In this document: positions 53,966 to 63,077 of the stretch, piece by piece
Layout: each line of letters opens with the position of its first letter
Numbering within the stretch: position 1 is the first letter of the stretch
Source of the DNA: Herbivorax alkaliphila
GTDB lineage: Bacteria > Bacillota > Clostridia > Acetivibrionales > Acetivibrionaceae
Length of the DNA stretch: 64,000 bases
Direction of reading: 5' to 3'
NCBI RefSeq assembly: GCF_030848475.1
Contig: NZ_JAVDDS010000008.1
Location: forward strand, 42,849 to 106,848
Program-made: the position numbers and the translations under genes
The notes under the pieces: model-generated
Told to the model about the DNA's origin: nothing
The model's database searches: none
What the model saw: only the letters and a program-made list of their open reading frames with translations

Positions 53966-53999
53966 TTAGCCGCTTATTATTAAATTTATAAGCGGCTAA
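53966..53999. terminator. Hairpin after the PilZ gene
   Basis: A perfect 12-bp stem TTAGCCGCTTAT / ATAAGCGGCTAA with a ten-base loop lies between the + strand PilZ gene and the convergent ribH. The T-run is weak. Confidence 0.65.
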
Positions 54000-54086
54000 A
54001 TAAATTTATCTAATATCTCTTATAAAATTAGAGCCCTTAATAACCGTGAGTTGAAATTTACAGATTAAAGACATCTTGCTTAATTT

Positions 54087-54551
54087 CTATAAAAACTTCA
54101 TAAGATTTGCCATCTCAATGGCTGTCGCTGCTGCTTCATATCCTTTATTCCCAGATTTTGTTCCTGCCCTTTCTATTGCCTGTTCAATGGTATCTGTTGT
54201 CAACACTCCAAACACTACAGGCATACTCTCATCTAAAGATACTTTGGCAATTCCCTTTGACATCTCATTTGAAACATAATCAAAATGAGGTGTAGAACCT
54301 TTTATTACTGCACCTACACAAATTACAGCATCATATTTTTTTGATTTTGCCATCTTTTGAGCTACAAGTGGAATTTCAAATGCACCAGGTACCCAAGAAA
54401 CTTCAATATCTGACTCTTCTGCACCATGTCTTACAAGGCCATCTATCACTCCCCCTAAAAGCTTGCTGCTTATAAATTCATTAAACCGTCCAATCACCAC
54501 TCCAAATTTTAAACCTGTTGCTATTAGCTTCCCTTGATTTGTTTTAACCAT
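54087..54551 (-). CDS. ribH: 6,7-dimethyl-8-ribityllumazine synthase
   Basis: A 154-residue lumazine synthase. The N-terminal strand is [26 protein letters not shown] is the substrate-binding loop; [24 protein letters not shown] carries the catalytic histidine. It ends with the [13 protein letters not shown] helix. It condenses 5-amino-6-ribitylaminouracil with dihydroxybutanone phosphate, usually as a 60-mer capsid. It is the last gene of the ribD-ribE-ribBA-ribH operon, which is controlled by the FMN riboswitch. It starts one base after the ribBA stop. Confidence 0.97.
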   Translation of the reverse strand: MVKTNQGKLIATGLKFGVVIGRFNEFISSKLLGGVIDGLVRHGAEESDIEVSWVPGAFEIPLVAQKMAKSKKYDAVICVGAVIKGSTPHFDYVSNEMSKGIAKVSLDESMPVVFGVLTTDTIEQAIERAGTKSGNKGYEAAATAIEMANLMKFL

Positions 54552-54552
54552 T

Positions 54553-55782
54553 TTAATTGTCCTCCTTATAATCCTTTAAATCTAATTCTGATAACATATG
54601 CCCCATTTTTTCTTTTTTTGTCTTTAGATAAAATTCATTAACCTTATTTTCTTTTATCTCAAGAGGTACCCTGTCCATAAGTTCTAATCCATGCCCTTTT
54701 AATCCCACTAACTTTTTAGGATTGTTTGTAAGAAGTCTTATTTTGTTAATGCCAAGGTCACGTAGTATCTGAGCACCAATTCCATACTCTCTTAAATCTG
54801 GTGGAAAGCCTAATAATACATTGGCTTCTACAGTATCCTTTCCTTTGTCTTGAAGCTCATATGCCCTTACCTTATTGACAAGACCTATGCCCCTTCCTTC
54901 CTGACGCATGTATAAAAGCACCCCTCTACCCTCATCACTTATTTTACTCAGGGCAGCCTCTAATTGCTCTCCACAGTCACACCTTAGTGAGTGAAAAGCA
55001 TCTCCAGTTAAACACTCTGAATGAACTCTAACAAGCACTGGTACATCCTTATTTGAAATATCACCTTTCACCAGTGCAACATGGTGTTCACCACTAATAA
55101 CATTTTCATAGGCAACTATTTTAAATTCTCCATATTCTGTAGGCATCTTTGCCTCTGCAGCTCTTTTAATGAGTTTTTCAGTATTTCTCCTGTAGCTTAT
55201 TATATCAGCAATTGTAATAATTTTAAGATTGTGTTTTTTTACATATTCCATTAACTGTGAAACTCTAGCCATTGTTCCATCTTCATTCATTATTTCACAT
55301 ATTACGCCTGCTGGATAAAGCCCTGCCATTTGTGCTAAATCTACAGATGCTTCAGTATGTCCTGCTCTTTTTAAAACTCCTCCCTCCATTGCAATTAATG
55401 GGAAAACATGCCCCGGTCTTAAAAAATCATCAGCTTTTGCTTGCTCTTTGGCAAGTTCTTTTATGGTATTTGCTCTTTCAAAAGCAGAAATGCCTGTGGT
55501 GGAATCTTTATGGTCTACAGTAATAGTAAAAGCTGTTTTCATATGTTCATTGTTTTCTTCAACCATAAGATCAAGCTTTAATTTTTCTGCTTTAGATTTT
55601 TTCAAAGGTGCACAAATCATCCCCCTTCCATAAGTCGCCATAAAATTTATGCTCTCAGGGGTTACCTTTTGTGCAGCCATTATTAAATCCCCTTCATTTT
55701 CTCTGTCCTCATCATCAATTACAACTACCATCTTTCCTTGTTTTATGTCTTCTAAAGCCTCTTCTACTTTATTAAATTTCAT
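54553..55782 (-). CDS. ribBA: Bifunctional 3,4-dihydroxy-2-butanone-4-phosphate synthase / GTP cyclohydrolase II
   Basis: A 409-residue two-domain enzyme. The N-terminal RibB domain (about 1-200) contains [18 protein letters not shown] and [28 protein letters not shown]. The C-terminal RibA domain (about 205-395) has the zinc cysteines in [17 protein letters not shown] and the GTP site [16 protein letters not shown]. It supplies both precursors that enter the riboflavin pathway, from ribulose-5-phosphate and GTP. Third gene in the rib operon. Confidence 0.97.
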   Translation of the reverse strand: MKFNKVEEALEDIKQGKMVVVIDDEDRENEGDLIMAAQKVTPESINFMATYGRGMICAPLKKSKAEKLKLDLMVEENNEHMKTAFTITVDHKDSTTGISAFERANTIKELAKEQAKADDFLRPGHVFPLIAMEGGVLKRAGHTEASVDLAQMAGLYPAGVICEIMNEDGTMARVSQLMEYVKKHNLKIITIADIISYRRNTEKLIKRAAEAKMPTEYGEFKIVAYENVISGEHHVALVKGDISNKDVPVLVRVHSECLTGDAFHSLRCDCGEQLEAALSKISDEGRGVLLYMRQEGRGIGLVNKVRAYELQDKGKDTVEANVLLGFPPDLREYGIGAQILRDLGINKIRLLTNNPKKLVGLKGHGLELMDRVPLEIKENKVNEFYLKTKKEKMGHMLSELDLKDYKEDN

Positions 55783-55843
55783 TTTAAAAATCTTCCCCTC
55801 TCTTTAAAAAATAACCTCCCTATTCTGAATCAGAGTTTATTCA

Positions 55844-56497
55844 CTAAGCAAATCCATTTTGTTTTAAAAAATCTAAATCTATTTTTTCAGTTGAATCTTC
55901 CATTACTGCATCTTTGTTTGCCAATTTCTCAATGTATTTTCCTATCATGTCACATTCTATGTTTATTATATCTTCAGGTTTTTTTGTGCTAAGAGTAGTC
56001 ATTTCCGCTGTAAGAGGAATTAGTGAAACTTCAAAACTTCTATCTTTAACATTAGCAATTGTAAGACTGGTTCCATCTAGTGCCACCGACCCCTTCTTGA
56101 TAATATATTTTAGTATATTTGAATTTGCAGTAATTTTAAGCCATATTGCATTATCCTCTTCCGATTTATCAAATATTTTTCCAGTGCCGTCAATATGCCC
56201 TGTTACAATGTGTCCCCCCAAACGGTCTCCTAATCTTAAAGCTCTTTCAAGGTTTACTTTTTCTCCAACTTTTAAGCTTCCCAAATTTGTCTTTCTCATT
56301 GTCTCAGGCATAACATCAGCAATAAACTCTCTACCTGTAAAATTTGTAATGGTTAGACATATACCATTTACAGCTATACTATCTCCTAACTTTGCATCCT
56401 CTATAATTCTCATACACTGAACAGCTAATTTAATCGACTTACTTGACGGTATTATTTTTTTTACTATCCCTATTTCTTCAATAATGCCTGTAAACAT
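55844..56497 (-). CDS. ribE: Riboflavin synthase (alpha subunit)
   Basis: A 217-residue protein built of two lumazine-binding beta barrels (about 1-90 and 97-190), each with the typical GDSIAVNGICLTI or KGSVALDGTSLTIANV strand. The N-terminus MFTGIIEEIG is diagnostic. It dismutates two lumazine molecules to riboflavin. Second gene in the rib operon, nine bases after ribD. The gene is also named ribC in some genomes. Confidence 0.97.
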   Translation of the reverse strand: MFTGIIEEIGIVKKIIPSSKSIKLAVQCMRIIEDAKLGDSIAVNGICLTITNFTGREFIADVMPETMRKTNLGSLKVGEKVNLERALRLGDRLGGHIVTGHIDGTGKIFDKSEEDNAIWLKITANSNILKYIIKKGSVALDGTSLTIANVKDRSFEVSLIPLTAEMTTLSTKKPEDIINIECDMIGKYIEKLANKDAVMEDSTEKIDLDFLKQNGFA

Positions 56498-56506
56498 ATC
56501 CTTCTC

Positions 56507-57601
56507 CTATTCTTTAAAATAACCTTCAATTAAAATATCATTACCAAACTTACTTAACGAAATATCTTTTAATTCTAATGCATCTTGCATTTTATTTATT
56601 CCCCCTCCCTCAACAGGAGTAACAGCATTTTTACCTCCTATTATCTTTGGTGCTATAAAAAACATTGCCTTGTCTACTATTTTTGAACAAATAGCATGGC
56701 TGTTAAGATTGCCGCCCCCTTCCAATAATACACTGTCTATATTAATCTTGTATAGCTCACACATTAATTGATCTAAATTCACATGCCTTCCTTCTGTTTT
56801 TATCACTTTTACACCTTTTTTTGTTAATCTTTCTTCTTTATCTTTGTCAATTGAACAGGTCGTTGCAAGTATCGCAGGTGCTTTTGAGTCAGAATTAAAT
56901 ACATTACTACTCTCTGGCACAATCCCCTGACCATCCACAATAACTCTTAAAGGGTCTTGCCCCTCCTTTTCTTCAAGTCTTGTAGTCAAAAAAGGATTGT
57001 CTTTTATAACTGTGTTTGAACCTACCATTATGGCAGCTACTCTATCTCTCAAGGTATGTACATGCCGCCTCGCCTGAGTCCCCGTAATCCATTTAGAATG
57101 CCCTGAAGAGGATGCAATTTTTCCGTCTAATGTCATGGCTGTTTTCATAATTACAAAAGGCTTTCTTTTAACCACATAATTTATAAATATCTCATTTAAA
57201 ATCTTCGCTTCACTTTCTAGCACTCCAACTTCTACTTCTAAACCTGCTTCTTTTAAAATGTTAACCCCTCTCCCTGAAACTTTTGGATTAGGATCTATCA
57301 TTGCAATAACAACCTTTTTTATCCCAGCCTCTATAATTGCTTTTGTACAGGGCGGCGTTCTTCCATAGTGAGAGCAAGGCTCTAAGTTGACATACATCGT
57401 ACTTCCAGCTAAAGAAGAATTAGTATTATTAATTGCAGCAACTTCAGCATGGGCACATCCTACAATTTCATGAAAACCTTCAGAAACAACCCTGTCATTA
57501 TTAACAATAACAGCTCCTACAAGAGGATTAGGATTTGTCTTTCCCCATCCTCTTTTAGCTAACTCTATCGCTCTTTTCATATAATATTCATGATTATACA
57601 T
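56507..57601 (-). CDS. ribD: Bifunctional diaminohydroxyphosphoribosylaminopyrimidine deaminase / reductase RibD
   Basis: A 364-residue enzyme. The N-terminal deaminase (about 1-145) has the zinc motifs HAEVAAI and PCSHYGRTPPC. The C-terminal reductase (about 150-364) contains KTAMTLDGKIAS and LLEGGGNLNSHAI. It carries out two successive steps of riboflavin synthesis. A longer frame begins at 57613, but the TGGAGAG site lies between that codon and the ATG at 57601. First gene after the FMN riboswitch. Confidence 0.97.
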   Translation of the reverse strand: MYNHEYYMKRAIELAKRGWGKTNPNPLVGAVIVNNDRVVSEGFHEIVGCAHAEVAAINNTNSSLAGSTMYVNLEPCSHYGRTPPCTKAIIEAGIKKVVIAMIDPNPKVSGRGVNILKEAGLEVEVGVLESEAKILNEIFINYVVKRKPFVIMKTAMTLDGKIASSSGHSKWITGTQARRHVHTLRDRVAAIMVGSNTVIKDNPFLTTRLEEKEGQDPLRVIVDGQGIVPESSNVFNSDSKAPAILATTCSIDKDKEERLTKKGVKVIKTEGRHVNLDQLMCELYKINIDSVLLEGGGNLNSHAICSKIVDKAMFFIAPKIIGGKNAVTPVEGGGINKMQDALELKDISLSKFGNDILIEGYFKE

Positions 57602-57746
57602 AAAACTCTCCATTCTGCAAACTTAAAATCTCAAAAACTTCAAAAATATTATCTTTATCTTAAGGCATTTTATCTATTTCTAAGTTCCTACCTAAAACTT
57701 CCATTTTTAGTTTTTCTAAAAAATTTGGCTTTTTAAAATTAAAAAA

Positions 57747-57770
57747 TCTCCCTAAAACTTCACAGGGAGA
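57747..57770 (-). terminator. Expression-platform terminator of the FMN riboswitch
   Basis: On the minus strand TCTCCCT-loop-AGGGAGA followed by six T residues. It lies about 30 bases after the aptamer and about 145 bases before ribD, as expected for FMN-induced termination. Confidence 0.88.
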
Positions 57771-57798
57771 ATTTATACTAATTAAAAGAGTTAATCAT

Positions 57799-57940
57799 AT
57801 CTTCTCCCATCCAGACTTTCACGCACAAAGACGTTTTACTGTCGGCTCCGGACTTTGACCGGATCTGCCTAAAAAGGCTCGTGGGCTTGTAGAAATTATC
57901 TACCTACCACCGGTAAGGAATTTCACCTATCCCTGAAGAT
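57799..57940 (-). promoter_or_regulatory. FMN riboswitch (RFN element)
   Basis: On the minus strand the RFN consensus is clear: AGGGATAGGTGAAATTCC near the 5' end, then ACCGGTGGT, the AGCCCACGAGCC segment, GGATCCGGT-like GATCCGGTCAAAGTCCGGAGCCGACAGT, and the closing GTGAAAGTCTGGATGGGAGAAG. The ends (ATCTTC / GAAGAT) pair to form P1. FMN binding would promote the terminator that follows and switch off ribD-ribE-ribBA-ribH. Confidence 0.97.
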
Positions 57941-57962
57941 AAAAAGTATTAATTTTTAATAA

Positions 57963-57991
57963 AATATACCATAGTAATTTTCTTAAGTCAA
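57963..57991 (-). promoter_or_regulatory. Promoter of the rib operon
   Basis: Minus strand TTGACT (57986-57991), 17-base spacer, TATATT (57963-57968), starting transcription just before the riboswitch. The -35 lies inside the last codons of the upstream PilZ gene. Confidence 0.75.
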
Positions 57992-58600
57992 GGAATTTTT
58001 TATAGAATCTATTTGTTTTTGTTTTTGCTTTCTCAAATAGTCTTTCATATAGTTCATTGCACTTATGTCTTCATAAATAACTCTTATTCCGTATTCAATA
58101 TGGTTTTTATTTGGCATTTTTCTCATGATTTCACCTTTTAAAAATATCATTTTTTTATCCATGTATATATCAATTTCAATTTCATCACCTGCCTCTAAAT
58201 CTACTTTAGAGTAAATAAGCATCCCGTAATAACTAATATCCTTGATTAATCCTAGATGCTTTTTCCTTCCAAATTCTCCTCTGACATCAGAATATAAAGA
58301 AACTGGAAACCTTTCATGCCTTCTTTGACTTGCTTCTTCTTCAGATTTGTCAATTACCACTTCCAATATTCTTTCTTTTCCGTCAATTTCTTTTATATCG
58401 CACCCAATCACATACATCTCTCCATCTTTTTCCACACCTAAAACAACAGGATCTCCTATTGAAAAATCCAAAACAGCAAAATCCTTTGTTAGTTGAATTT
58501 TAATTTTATCTTCATAGACATCAGTTACAATACTTTTATAAGACTTGATACTAGAATAGTGCCTTACAGTAATACAATCACCAGACTTAATTAAATTCAT
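57983..58600 (-). CDS. PilZ domain protein (flagellar brake YcgR-like), paralogue 2
   Basis: A 205-residue protein with the same two-domain plan as the gene at 53309: an N-terminal YcgR-type barrel (about 1-95) and a PilZ domain with the c-di-GMP motifs RHERF within RRHERFPVS (RxxxR) and DISYYG (D/NxSxxG). Both genes also share ITVRHYS or VSIRHFS near the start and IGDPVVLG-like text at about 45-55. They are therefore paralogues that flank the rib operon on opposite strands. Its 3' end contains the -35 element of the rib promoter. Confidence 0.88.
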   Translation of the reverse strand: MNLIKSGDCITVRHYSSIKSYKSIVTDVYEDKIKIQLTKDFAVLDFSIGDPVVLGVEKDGEMYVIGCDIKEIDGKERILEVVIDKSEEEASQRRHERFPVSLYSDVRGEFGRKKHLGLIKDISYYGMLIYSKVDLEAGDEIEIDIYMDKKMIFLKGEIMRKMPNKNHIEYGIRVIYEDISAMNYMKDYLRKQKQKQIDSIKNSLT

Positions 58601-58712
58601 AGGATATCCTCCTGAAGCAAATTATTCACTTACTATTATTATAATACTGTTTTTAACTAATGTCAAAGCAAAGGAAGTCTTTGGGTGTATAAAGACTTCC
58701 TTTTTTATCCTT

Positions 58713-60353
58713 TTATATTCCCTTAAAACACTTTTCTACATGTTTTTGATCAATATCTTTTTTATTGTTAAATTTATATATCAACCAAACTACAGCAGTT
58801 ACAACAATTGATATCGGAAGTGCAATAATCACAGGGTCATAATTAGAAAGAAATTCTAGAGATGTTCCCTGCACTAAAAAAGGTTTTCCAAATATCAGTC
58901 TACAAAGTTGCAAACTAGACGCATTTGCACTATGAATGAAAAATATCCATATAAAGCTACTTACAAAACCTGATACAATTCCACCAATTGCTGATGCCTT
59001 AGGCATCTTTTTTAGATATATAGCCCCTACATATACTGGAAGAAATGTAGCAGCAGTAAGCCCCATAAACAGAGCAGTCCCTCTAGCTATTATTTCCATG
59101 CTTGCATCAAGTTCATTTGACAACCAAGTTAAAACAGTGCTTAAAACAATAACAATCAATAGTCCGATTCTGGTAATCAGCAGAGAATTTTCTTTTTTCT
59201 TAAACCCCTTTTGATATACATCTCTTCCTATTGCAGTTCCCATAGTGTGAAACAGTGAACTCAATGTCGACATACCAGCTGCAAGAAGTGCTAAAAGAAA
59301 TATTGTGCCAAACCATTCAGGCACATAATTACTTATATAATGAGGTATTATATTATCAACACCAACTGCAACAACTGAAATCTTATTTGTATCTTCAAAA
59401 ATTATTACATTAGATAAAGCTCCCATAATAAAAGCAACGCCAGTCATCATTAAAATAAATACTCCACCTGAAACAACTGCTCTATTAAGCTCCCTGTTAC
59501 TTTTAACGGTCATGAACCTTACCACAAGCTGTGGCTGTGCTAAAACACCTATACCTACTCCCATAACTATTGAAGAAACTAAAGCCCACCAAAATGGCGA
59601 ATTAAATTCAGGCATTGATGTCCAACCTCTAAAACCTGCCTGAATGTTGTTCATTGTCTGTTCTTGCACCGAAGAATTATTAAAGAGTTCTGTAAGTTGA
59701 TTATGAGCATTGACAACTCCGCCTAATCTTGCATATGTGAAAATAAGCAAAAATATCATTCCCAAAAACATAATAGATCCTTGAAATGCATCTGTATACA
59801 TAACTCCTTTTAAGCCTCCCATTGAAACATATATAGCAACAACTGAGACAAAAAGCAAAAGAGCCACCTCAAAAGACATTCCAAAAAAAGACTCCATAAA
59901 TGCCACTCCACCTCTTAAAACAGAAGAAGCATAAATTGGCATAAAAATAAAAATTACTATTCCTGAAAAAATTTGAATAAATCTAGAGTTAAATCTTTTT
60001 CCTAAAAGTTCCGGAAAAGTATGACTGTCAAGGTTATGACCCATTTTCCTGGTTCTCTTTCCAAAAAATACAAAAGCAATAAAAACTCCAACAAATATAT
60101 TTAAAAAAGTAAGCCATAAAATTCCCATCCCAAAATTAGCCGCAGCACCTCCAAAACCTACTATAGCAGCTGTGCTGATAAAGGTAGCTCCATAAGATAA
60201 CGCCATTACTAGAGGATGAATTTTTCTTCCCGCTACCATAAAATCCTGTGAACTTTTTGTTTGTTTATATCCGATATAACCTAGAAATGCAATTACTGAC
60301 AAGTAAACAACTATTAAAATAATAGTATATAAATTAATCGTATATGAATCCAT
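58713..60353 (-). CDS. Sodium:solute symporter family transporter
   Basis: A 546-residue SSS-family protein with about 13 membrane helices (LeuT fold). The N-terminus is extracellular (YTIILIVVYLSVIAFLGYIGY), then SQDFMVAGRKIHPLVMALSYGATFISTAAIVGFGG, which contains the first Na+-site helix, and GVMYTDAFQGSIMF; LLAAGMSTLSSLFHTMGTAIGRDV is the TM8 sodium-binding region. The substrate could be a carboxylate, amino acid or sugar and cannot be deduced. The small membrane protein encoded upstream at 60553 is of the type that accompanies such symporters. Confidence 0.92.
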   Translation of the reverse strand: MDSYTINLYTIILIVVYLSVIAFLGYIGYKQTKSSQDFMVAGRKIHPLVMALSYGATFISTAAIVGFGGAAANFGMGILWLTFLNIFVGVFIAFVFFGKRTRKMGHNLDSHTFPELLGKRFNSRFIQIFSGIVIFIFMPIYASSVLRGGVAFMESFFGMSFEVALLLFVSVVAIYVSMGGLKGVMYTDAFQGSIMFLGMIFLLIFTYARLGGVVNAHNQLTELFNNSSVQEQTMNNIQAGFRGWTSMPEFNSPFWWALVSSIVMGVGIGVLAQPQLVVRFMTVKSNRELNRAVVSGGVFILMMTGVAFIMGALSNVIIFEDTNKISVVAVGVDNIIPHYISNYVPEWFGTIFLLALLAAGMSTLSSLFHTMGTAIGRDVYQKGFKKKENSLLITRIGLLIVIVLSTVLTWLSNELDASMEIIARGTALFMGLTAATFLPVYVGAIYLKKMPKASAIGGIVSGFVSSFIWIFFIHSANASSLQLCRLIFGKPFLVQGTSLEFLSNYDPVIIALPISIVVTAVVWLIYKFNNKKDIDQKHVEKCFKGI

Positions 60354-60552
60354 TTTTAATCCTCCCTAAAATTAAAGTATAATCAAAAAACCAGATAATA
60401 TAGCTTTTTGAAAAGTATACACTTTTTATAAAGTGCACCTGATAAAATACGTTAATCTTAAGGATCAAGCTATTTCCTGAATAATCGACCTGTTCTCTTA
60501 TTCCAAACTGCAAGTCCTATAAACGCAGTAATATCTCATTGTTTATTTGGAT

Positions 60553-60732
60553 TTAAAGATTTGATTCTATCTCTCGTTCTTTTTCTTCCCATGTTTCCTC
60601 TTCTTTAATATCCATTTCTTCACTTTCTATCCCCTTATTCCAATTCAAAAGACCATAGACAACACATACAACTGTACTTAAAATGCATAATAAATATACA
60701 CTCCAAATCCAAAAATCAGGTAAACCCAACAA
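60553..60732 (-). CDS. Symporter small accessory protein
   Basis: A protein of about 59 residues: LGLPDFWIWSVYLLCILSTVVCVVYGLLNWNKG, one transmembrane helix with a short N-terminal amphipathic piece, then an acidic tail (EEMDIKEEETWEEKEREIE). This is the pattern of the small proteins encoded next to sodium:solute symporters. The frame is open to 60810, but a GGGGGGGAG site directly before two TTG codons (60732 and 60729) fixes the start there. It precedes the symporter gene by about 200 bases on the same strand. Confidence 0.78.
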   Translation of the reverse strand: MLGLPDFWIWSVYLLCILSTVVCVVYGLLNWNKGIESEEMDIKEEETWEEKEREIESNL

Positions 60733-60889
60733 AATACTCCCCCCCTTCAAAGCATTACACCTTTGTAATGATTCTTGCCTTACGTACCCATCGCTACTGG
60801 ATTTACACAAATATGTAACCTTTTACAACATTTGAAAATACCAGAGTGAAAAAGTACTCCTATGAAAGTCATATAAAATCTCTAACTTC

Positions 60890-60918
60890 ATTTTACTAAA
60901 AAAAACTCTTGTTATCAA
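60890..60918 (-). promoter_or_regulatory. Promoter of the symporter accessory gene
   Basis: Minus strand TTGATA (60913-60918), 17-base spacer, TAAAAT (60890-60895). Confidence 0.65.
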
Positions 60919-61125
60919 TCTTATTTTACATAAATAATATACTTCCTTACATGACAGGTGCATATATTATTTATATTCAAAATATAAAAGGAATATTTTC
61001 ATTTATTTTAAAATATTATTTTTTACACCTACAATTATGGAACCAAATTAAAAGATAACTGTACTAAAATTAAATTAATTGTATATACATATTATTTAAT
61101 TGTACATAGGTGTATTTAAATATAT

Positions 61126-61153
61126 TTGACAGAATGTATTTCTGTGATATAAT
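61126..61153 (+). promoter_or_regulatory. Promoter of metF
   Basis: TTGACA (61126-61131), 16-base spacer, TATAAT (61148-61153), both consensus hexamers, about 60 bases before the start codon. Confidence 0.85.
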
Positions 61154-61220
61154 TGTTTATAGTAAATATTTCTGATATGTGATTAAAGAAAATAGTCTAT
61201 AAAAAAGAGGGGAATTAGAA

Positions 61221-62093
61221 ATGAAACTTATTGAACTATTTAAAACTAAAAAACCTGTAATATCCTTTGAAATATTTCCACCTAAACTGGATATGCCTAT
61301 AGAGTCTATATATAATAAGCTCAGTGACTTTAAAGCTTTAAAACCTGATTTCATGAGTGTAACCTATGGTGCAGGCGGCAGTGCTAAAGATCGCACCATT
61401 GAAATTGCGACAAAAATAAAAAAAGACTATAATATCGAAAGTATGGCACACTTTACATGCGTAGGTCATTCTAAAGAAGAAATAGATGCCCTGTTGGACT
61501 CTTTAAAAAAGCATGGGTTAGATAATGTATTAGCCCTAAGAGGAGACCCTCCAGCAAATCAACCTGATTTCGATTTTAGCAAGAATGTATACCAATATGC
61601 AAGCGAATTGATAGAACATATTAAAAAGAAGAACGATCTTTGTATAGCTGCTGCCGCATATGCTGAAGGACATATAGGCAGTTGCCGTATCAAAGATGAC
61701 CTTATAAATTTAAAACATAAAGTTGATAAAGGAGTTGATTTTTTAGTTACACAGTTGTTTTTTGATAATAGAATTTTTTATGACTTTTTGGATAGAGCCT
61801 TAGCTTTAGGAATCACCTGCCCTGTAACAACTGGCATTATGCCTGTTTTTAAAGCAGACCAAATTAAAAAATTGGCTTCTCTTTGTGGTACGTCAATTCC
61901 CGCTAAATTACTTATTATGATGGACAAATATGGTGACAATCCAGATGATATGCTAAAAGCAGGAATAGAATATGCAAGTAACCAAATACAAGATTTAATA
62001 GACAATGGTGTTGATGGCATCCACCTTTTAACTATGAACAGAGCTAAATCTACAAAAAGGATTCTCCAAAACCTTAATATGCCACAAAACTAA
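61221..62093 (+). CDS. metF: Methylenetetrahydrofolate reductase (MetF)
   Basis: A 290-residue TIM-barrel flavoprotein that reduces 5,10-methylene-THF to 5-methyl-THF. The catalytic Glu is in VISFEIFPPK (about residue 19). FMSVTYGAGGSAKDRTIEIA, LALRGDPP and the FAD-site AAYAEGH and VTQLFFDN motifs follow in normal order. It feeds methionine synthesis; in acetogenic Clostridia it is also part of the methyl branch of the Wood-Ljungdahl pathway, but no partner gene (metV, fold) lies beside it here. ATG with an AGAGGGG site and a consensus promoter upstream. Confidence 0.95.
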   Translation: MKLIELFKTKKPVISFEIFPPKLDMPIESIYNKLSDFKALKPDFMSVTYGAGGSAKDRTIEIATKIKKDYNIESMAHFTCVGHSKEEIDALLDSLKKHGLDNVLALRGDPPANQPDFDFSKNVYQYASELIEHIKKKNDLCIAAAAYAEGHIGSCRIKDDLINLKHKVDKGVDFLVTQLFFDNRIFYDFLDRALALGITCPVTTGIMPVFKADQIKKLASLCGTSIPAKLLIMMDKYGDNPDDMLKAGIEYASNQIQDLIDNGVDGIHLLTMNRAKSTKRILQNLNMPQN

Positions 62094-62154
62094 TCACAGT
62101 GAACACAGTAAGGGTATGTATATTAAAGATGAAGTACATATAGTTTTTGTAAGA

Positions 62155-62196
62155 AAAAAGGAATTGGTTTAGCTAAAGCTAAACCAATTCCTTTTT
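62155..62196. terminator. Terminator shared by metF and spoIVFB
   Basis: A 19-bp perfect stem AAAAAGGAATTGGTTTAGC and its complement with a TAAA loop, flanked by T runs. The left arm and loop lie beyond the spoIVFB stop, and the right arm contains that gene's last codons and stop. Confidence 0.9.
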
Positions 62197-63048
62197 CATT
62201 ACTTCTTCAAAAGAGATTTCTGCATTGTATTTGATTATGTAATCCAATACTTCCTGTTCTGTAAACACTCTAACAAGATCCATGTCTTCGTTTAGTACAT
62301 ATAAAATATGAAATCTATCAAAATCCATACTCTTTATGATATCCCCCAGTTTTTTTGTGTTTAGCACTACAAGCTCTCTTACTGGATAGATACCTTTTTT
62401 TTTAAATCTTGATCTCCTGTATATGAGATTTTTAATGTTCATTAATGCTACCTCCATTTTATAATTCTTTAAAATAAATGAAAAATATATTGCTAAAACC
62501 AGCAAGCTAATATTGTATTTGCTGGTAAAATACTGAACACACCCTAAAAAACACAACAATATTAAAAATCCAGTGGATATTATTCTTATATATTTTGAAG
62601 CTTTAAATAAACCAAACTTCTCTTCAAAAATGTCTTTTAGTATCCTGCCTCCATCTAAAGGGAATACCGGTGATAAATTAAATGCAGCCAGTGAAATGTT
62701 AGCATAGATAAAAAAAAGCATATTATTTACACAATATGCTTTTAAAATAAAACATGTAATGAAAAGTAGAAGGTTCGCAATGGGACCACTGATATTAACA
62801 ATGCTACGTTTTACTAAAGATAAATGGTTATTCTCAATAGCTGCACTTAGTCCTATGGGCAATACTTTAATTGACTCTATCCTAGATTTCATTAATTTTG
62901 CTGTAAAAACATGAGCCAATTCATGAACTGTCATTGAGAAAAATATAATGCTATACTCAATAAAATAATTAAAATATATTGTTATTGCAATAAATCCAAT
63001 AAAAATAAGATTTACTCTTACTTTAACAGGTTTTTTTAAAATTACTAT
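62179..63048 (-). CDS. spoIVFB: Stage IV sporulation intramembrane metalloprotease SpoIVFB, probable ATA start
   Basis: A site-2-protease-type enzyme that cleaves pro-sigma-K in the mother cell. HELAH (His42, Glu43, His46 in my numbering) and FPLDGGRIL (Asp132) are the zinc and catalytic motifs. A C-terminal CBS-like region follows (DLVRVFTEQEVLDYI). The first ATG (62934) lies four residues before HELAH and would delete the first membrane helix. The frame is open upstream through KKPVKVRVNLIFIGFIAITIYFNYFI with no ATG, GTG or TTG. An ATA at 63048 lies exactly seven bases after GGAGG and gives 289 residues, the family length, with HExxH at almost the same position as in B. subtilis. It follows SpoIVFA directly. 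Confidence 0.8.
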   Translation of the reverse strand: MVILKKPVKVRVNLIFIGFIAITIYFNYFIEYSIIFFSMTVHELAHVFTAKLMKSRIESIKVLPIGLSAAIENNHLSLVKRSIVNISGPIANLLLFITCFILKAYCVNNMLFFIYANISLAAFNLSPVFPLDGGRILKDIFEEKFGLFKASKYIRIISTGFLILLCFLGCVQYFTSKYNISLLVLAIYFSFILKNYKMEVALMNIKNLIYRRSRFKKKGIYPVRELVVLNTKKLGDIIKSMDFDRFHILYVLNEDMDLVRVFTEQEVLDYIIKYNAEISFEEVMKKELV

Positions 63049-63077
63049 AAAAAAACCTCCTTGTTTTTTTATGTGTC

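Larger units (their letters stand above)
60733..61220. other. Divergent intergenic region between the symporter unit and metF
   Basis: No gene is supported. It holds a promoter for each side (60890-60918 minus, 61126-61153 plus). The minus-strand leader of about 150 bases has a small hairpin (CATTAC / GTAATG near 60755-60772). I found no SAM, T-box or other known riboswitch upstream of metF. Confidence 0.5.

Noticed and set aside
60811..61220. SAM riboswitch or T-box upstream of metF
   Set aside because: Only promoters and weak hairpins were found; no S-box or T-box consensus.
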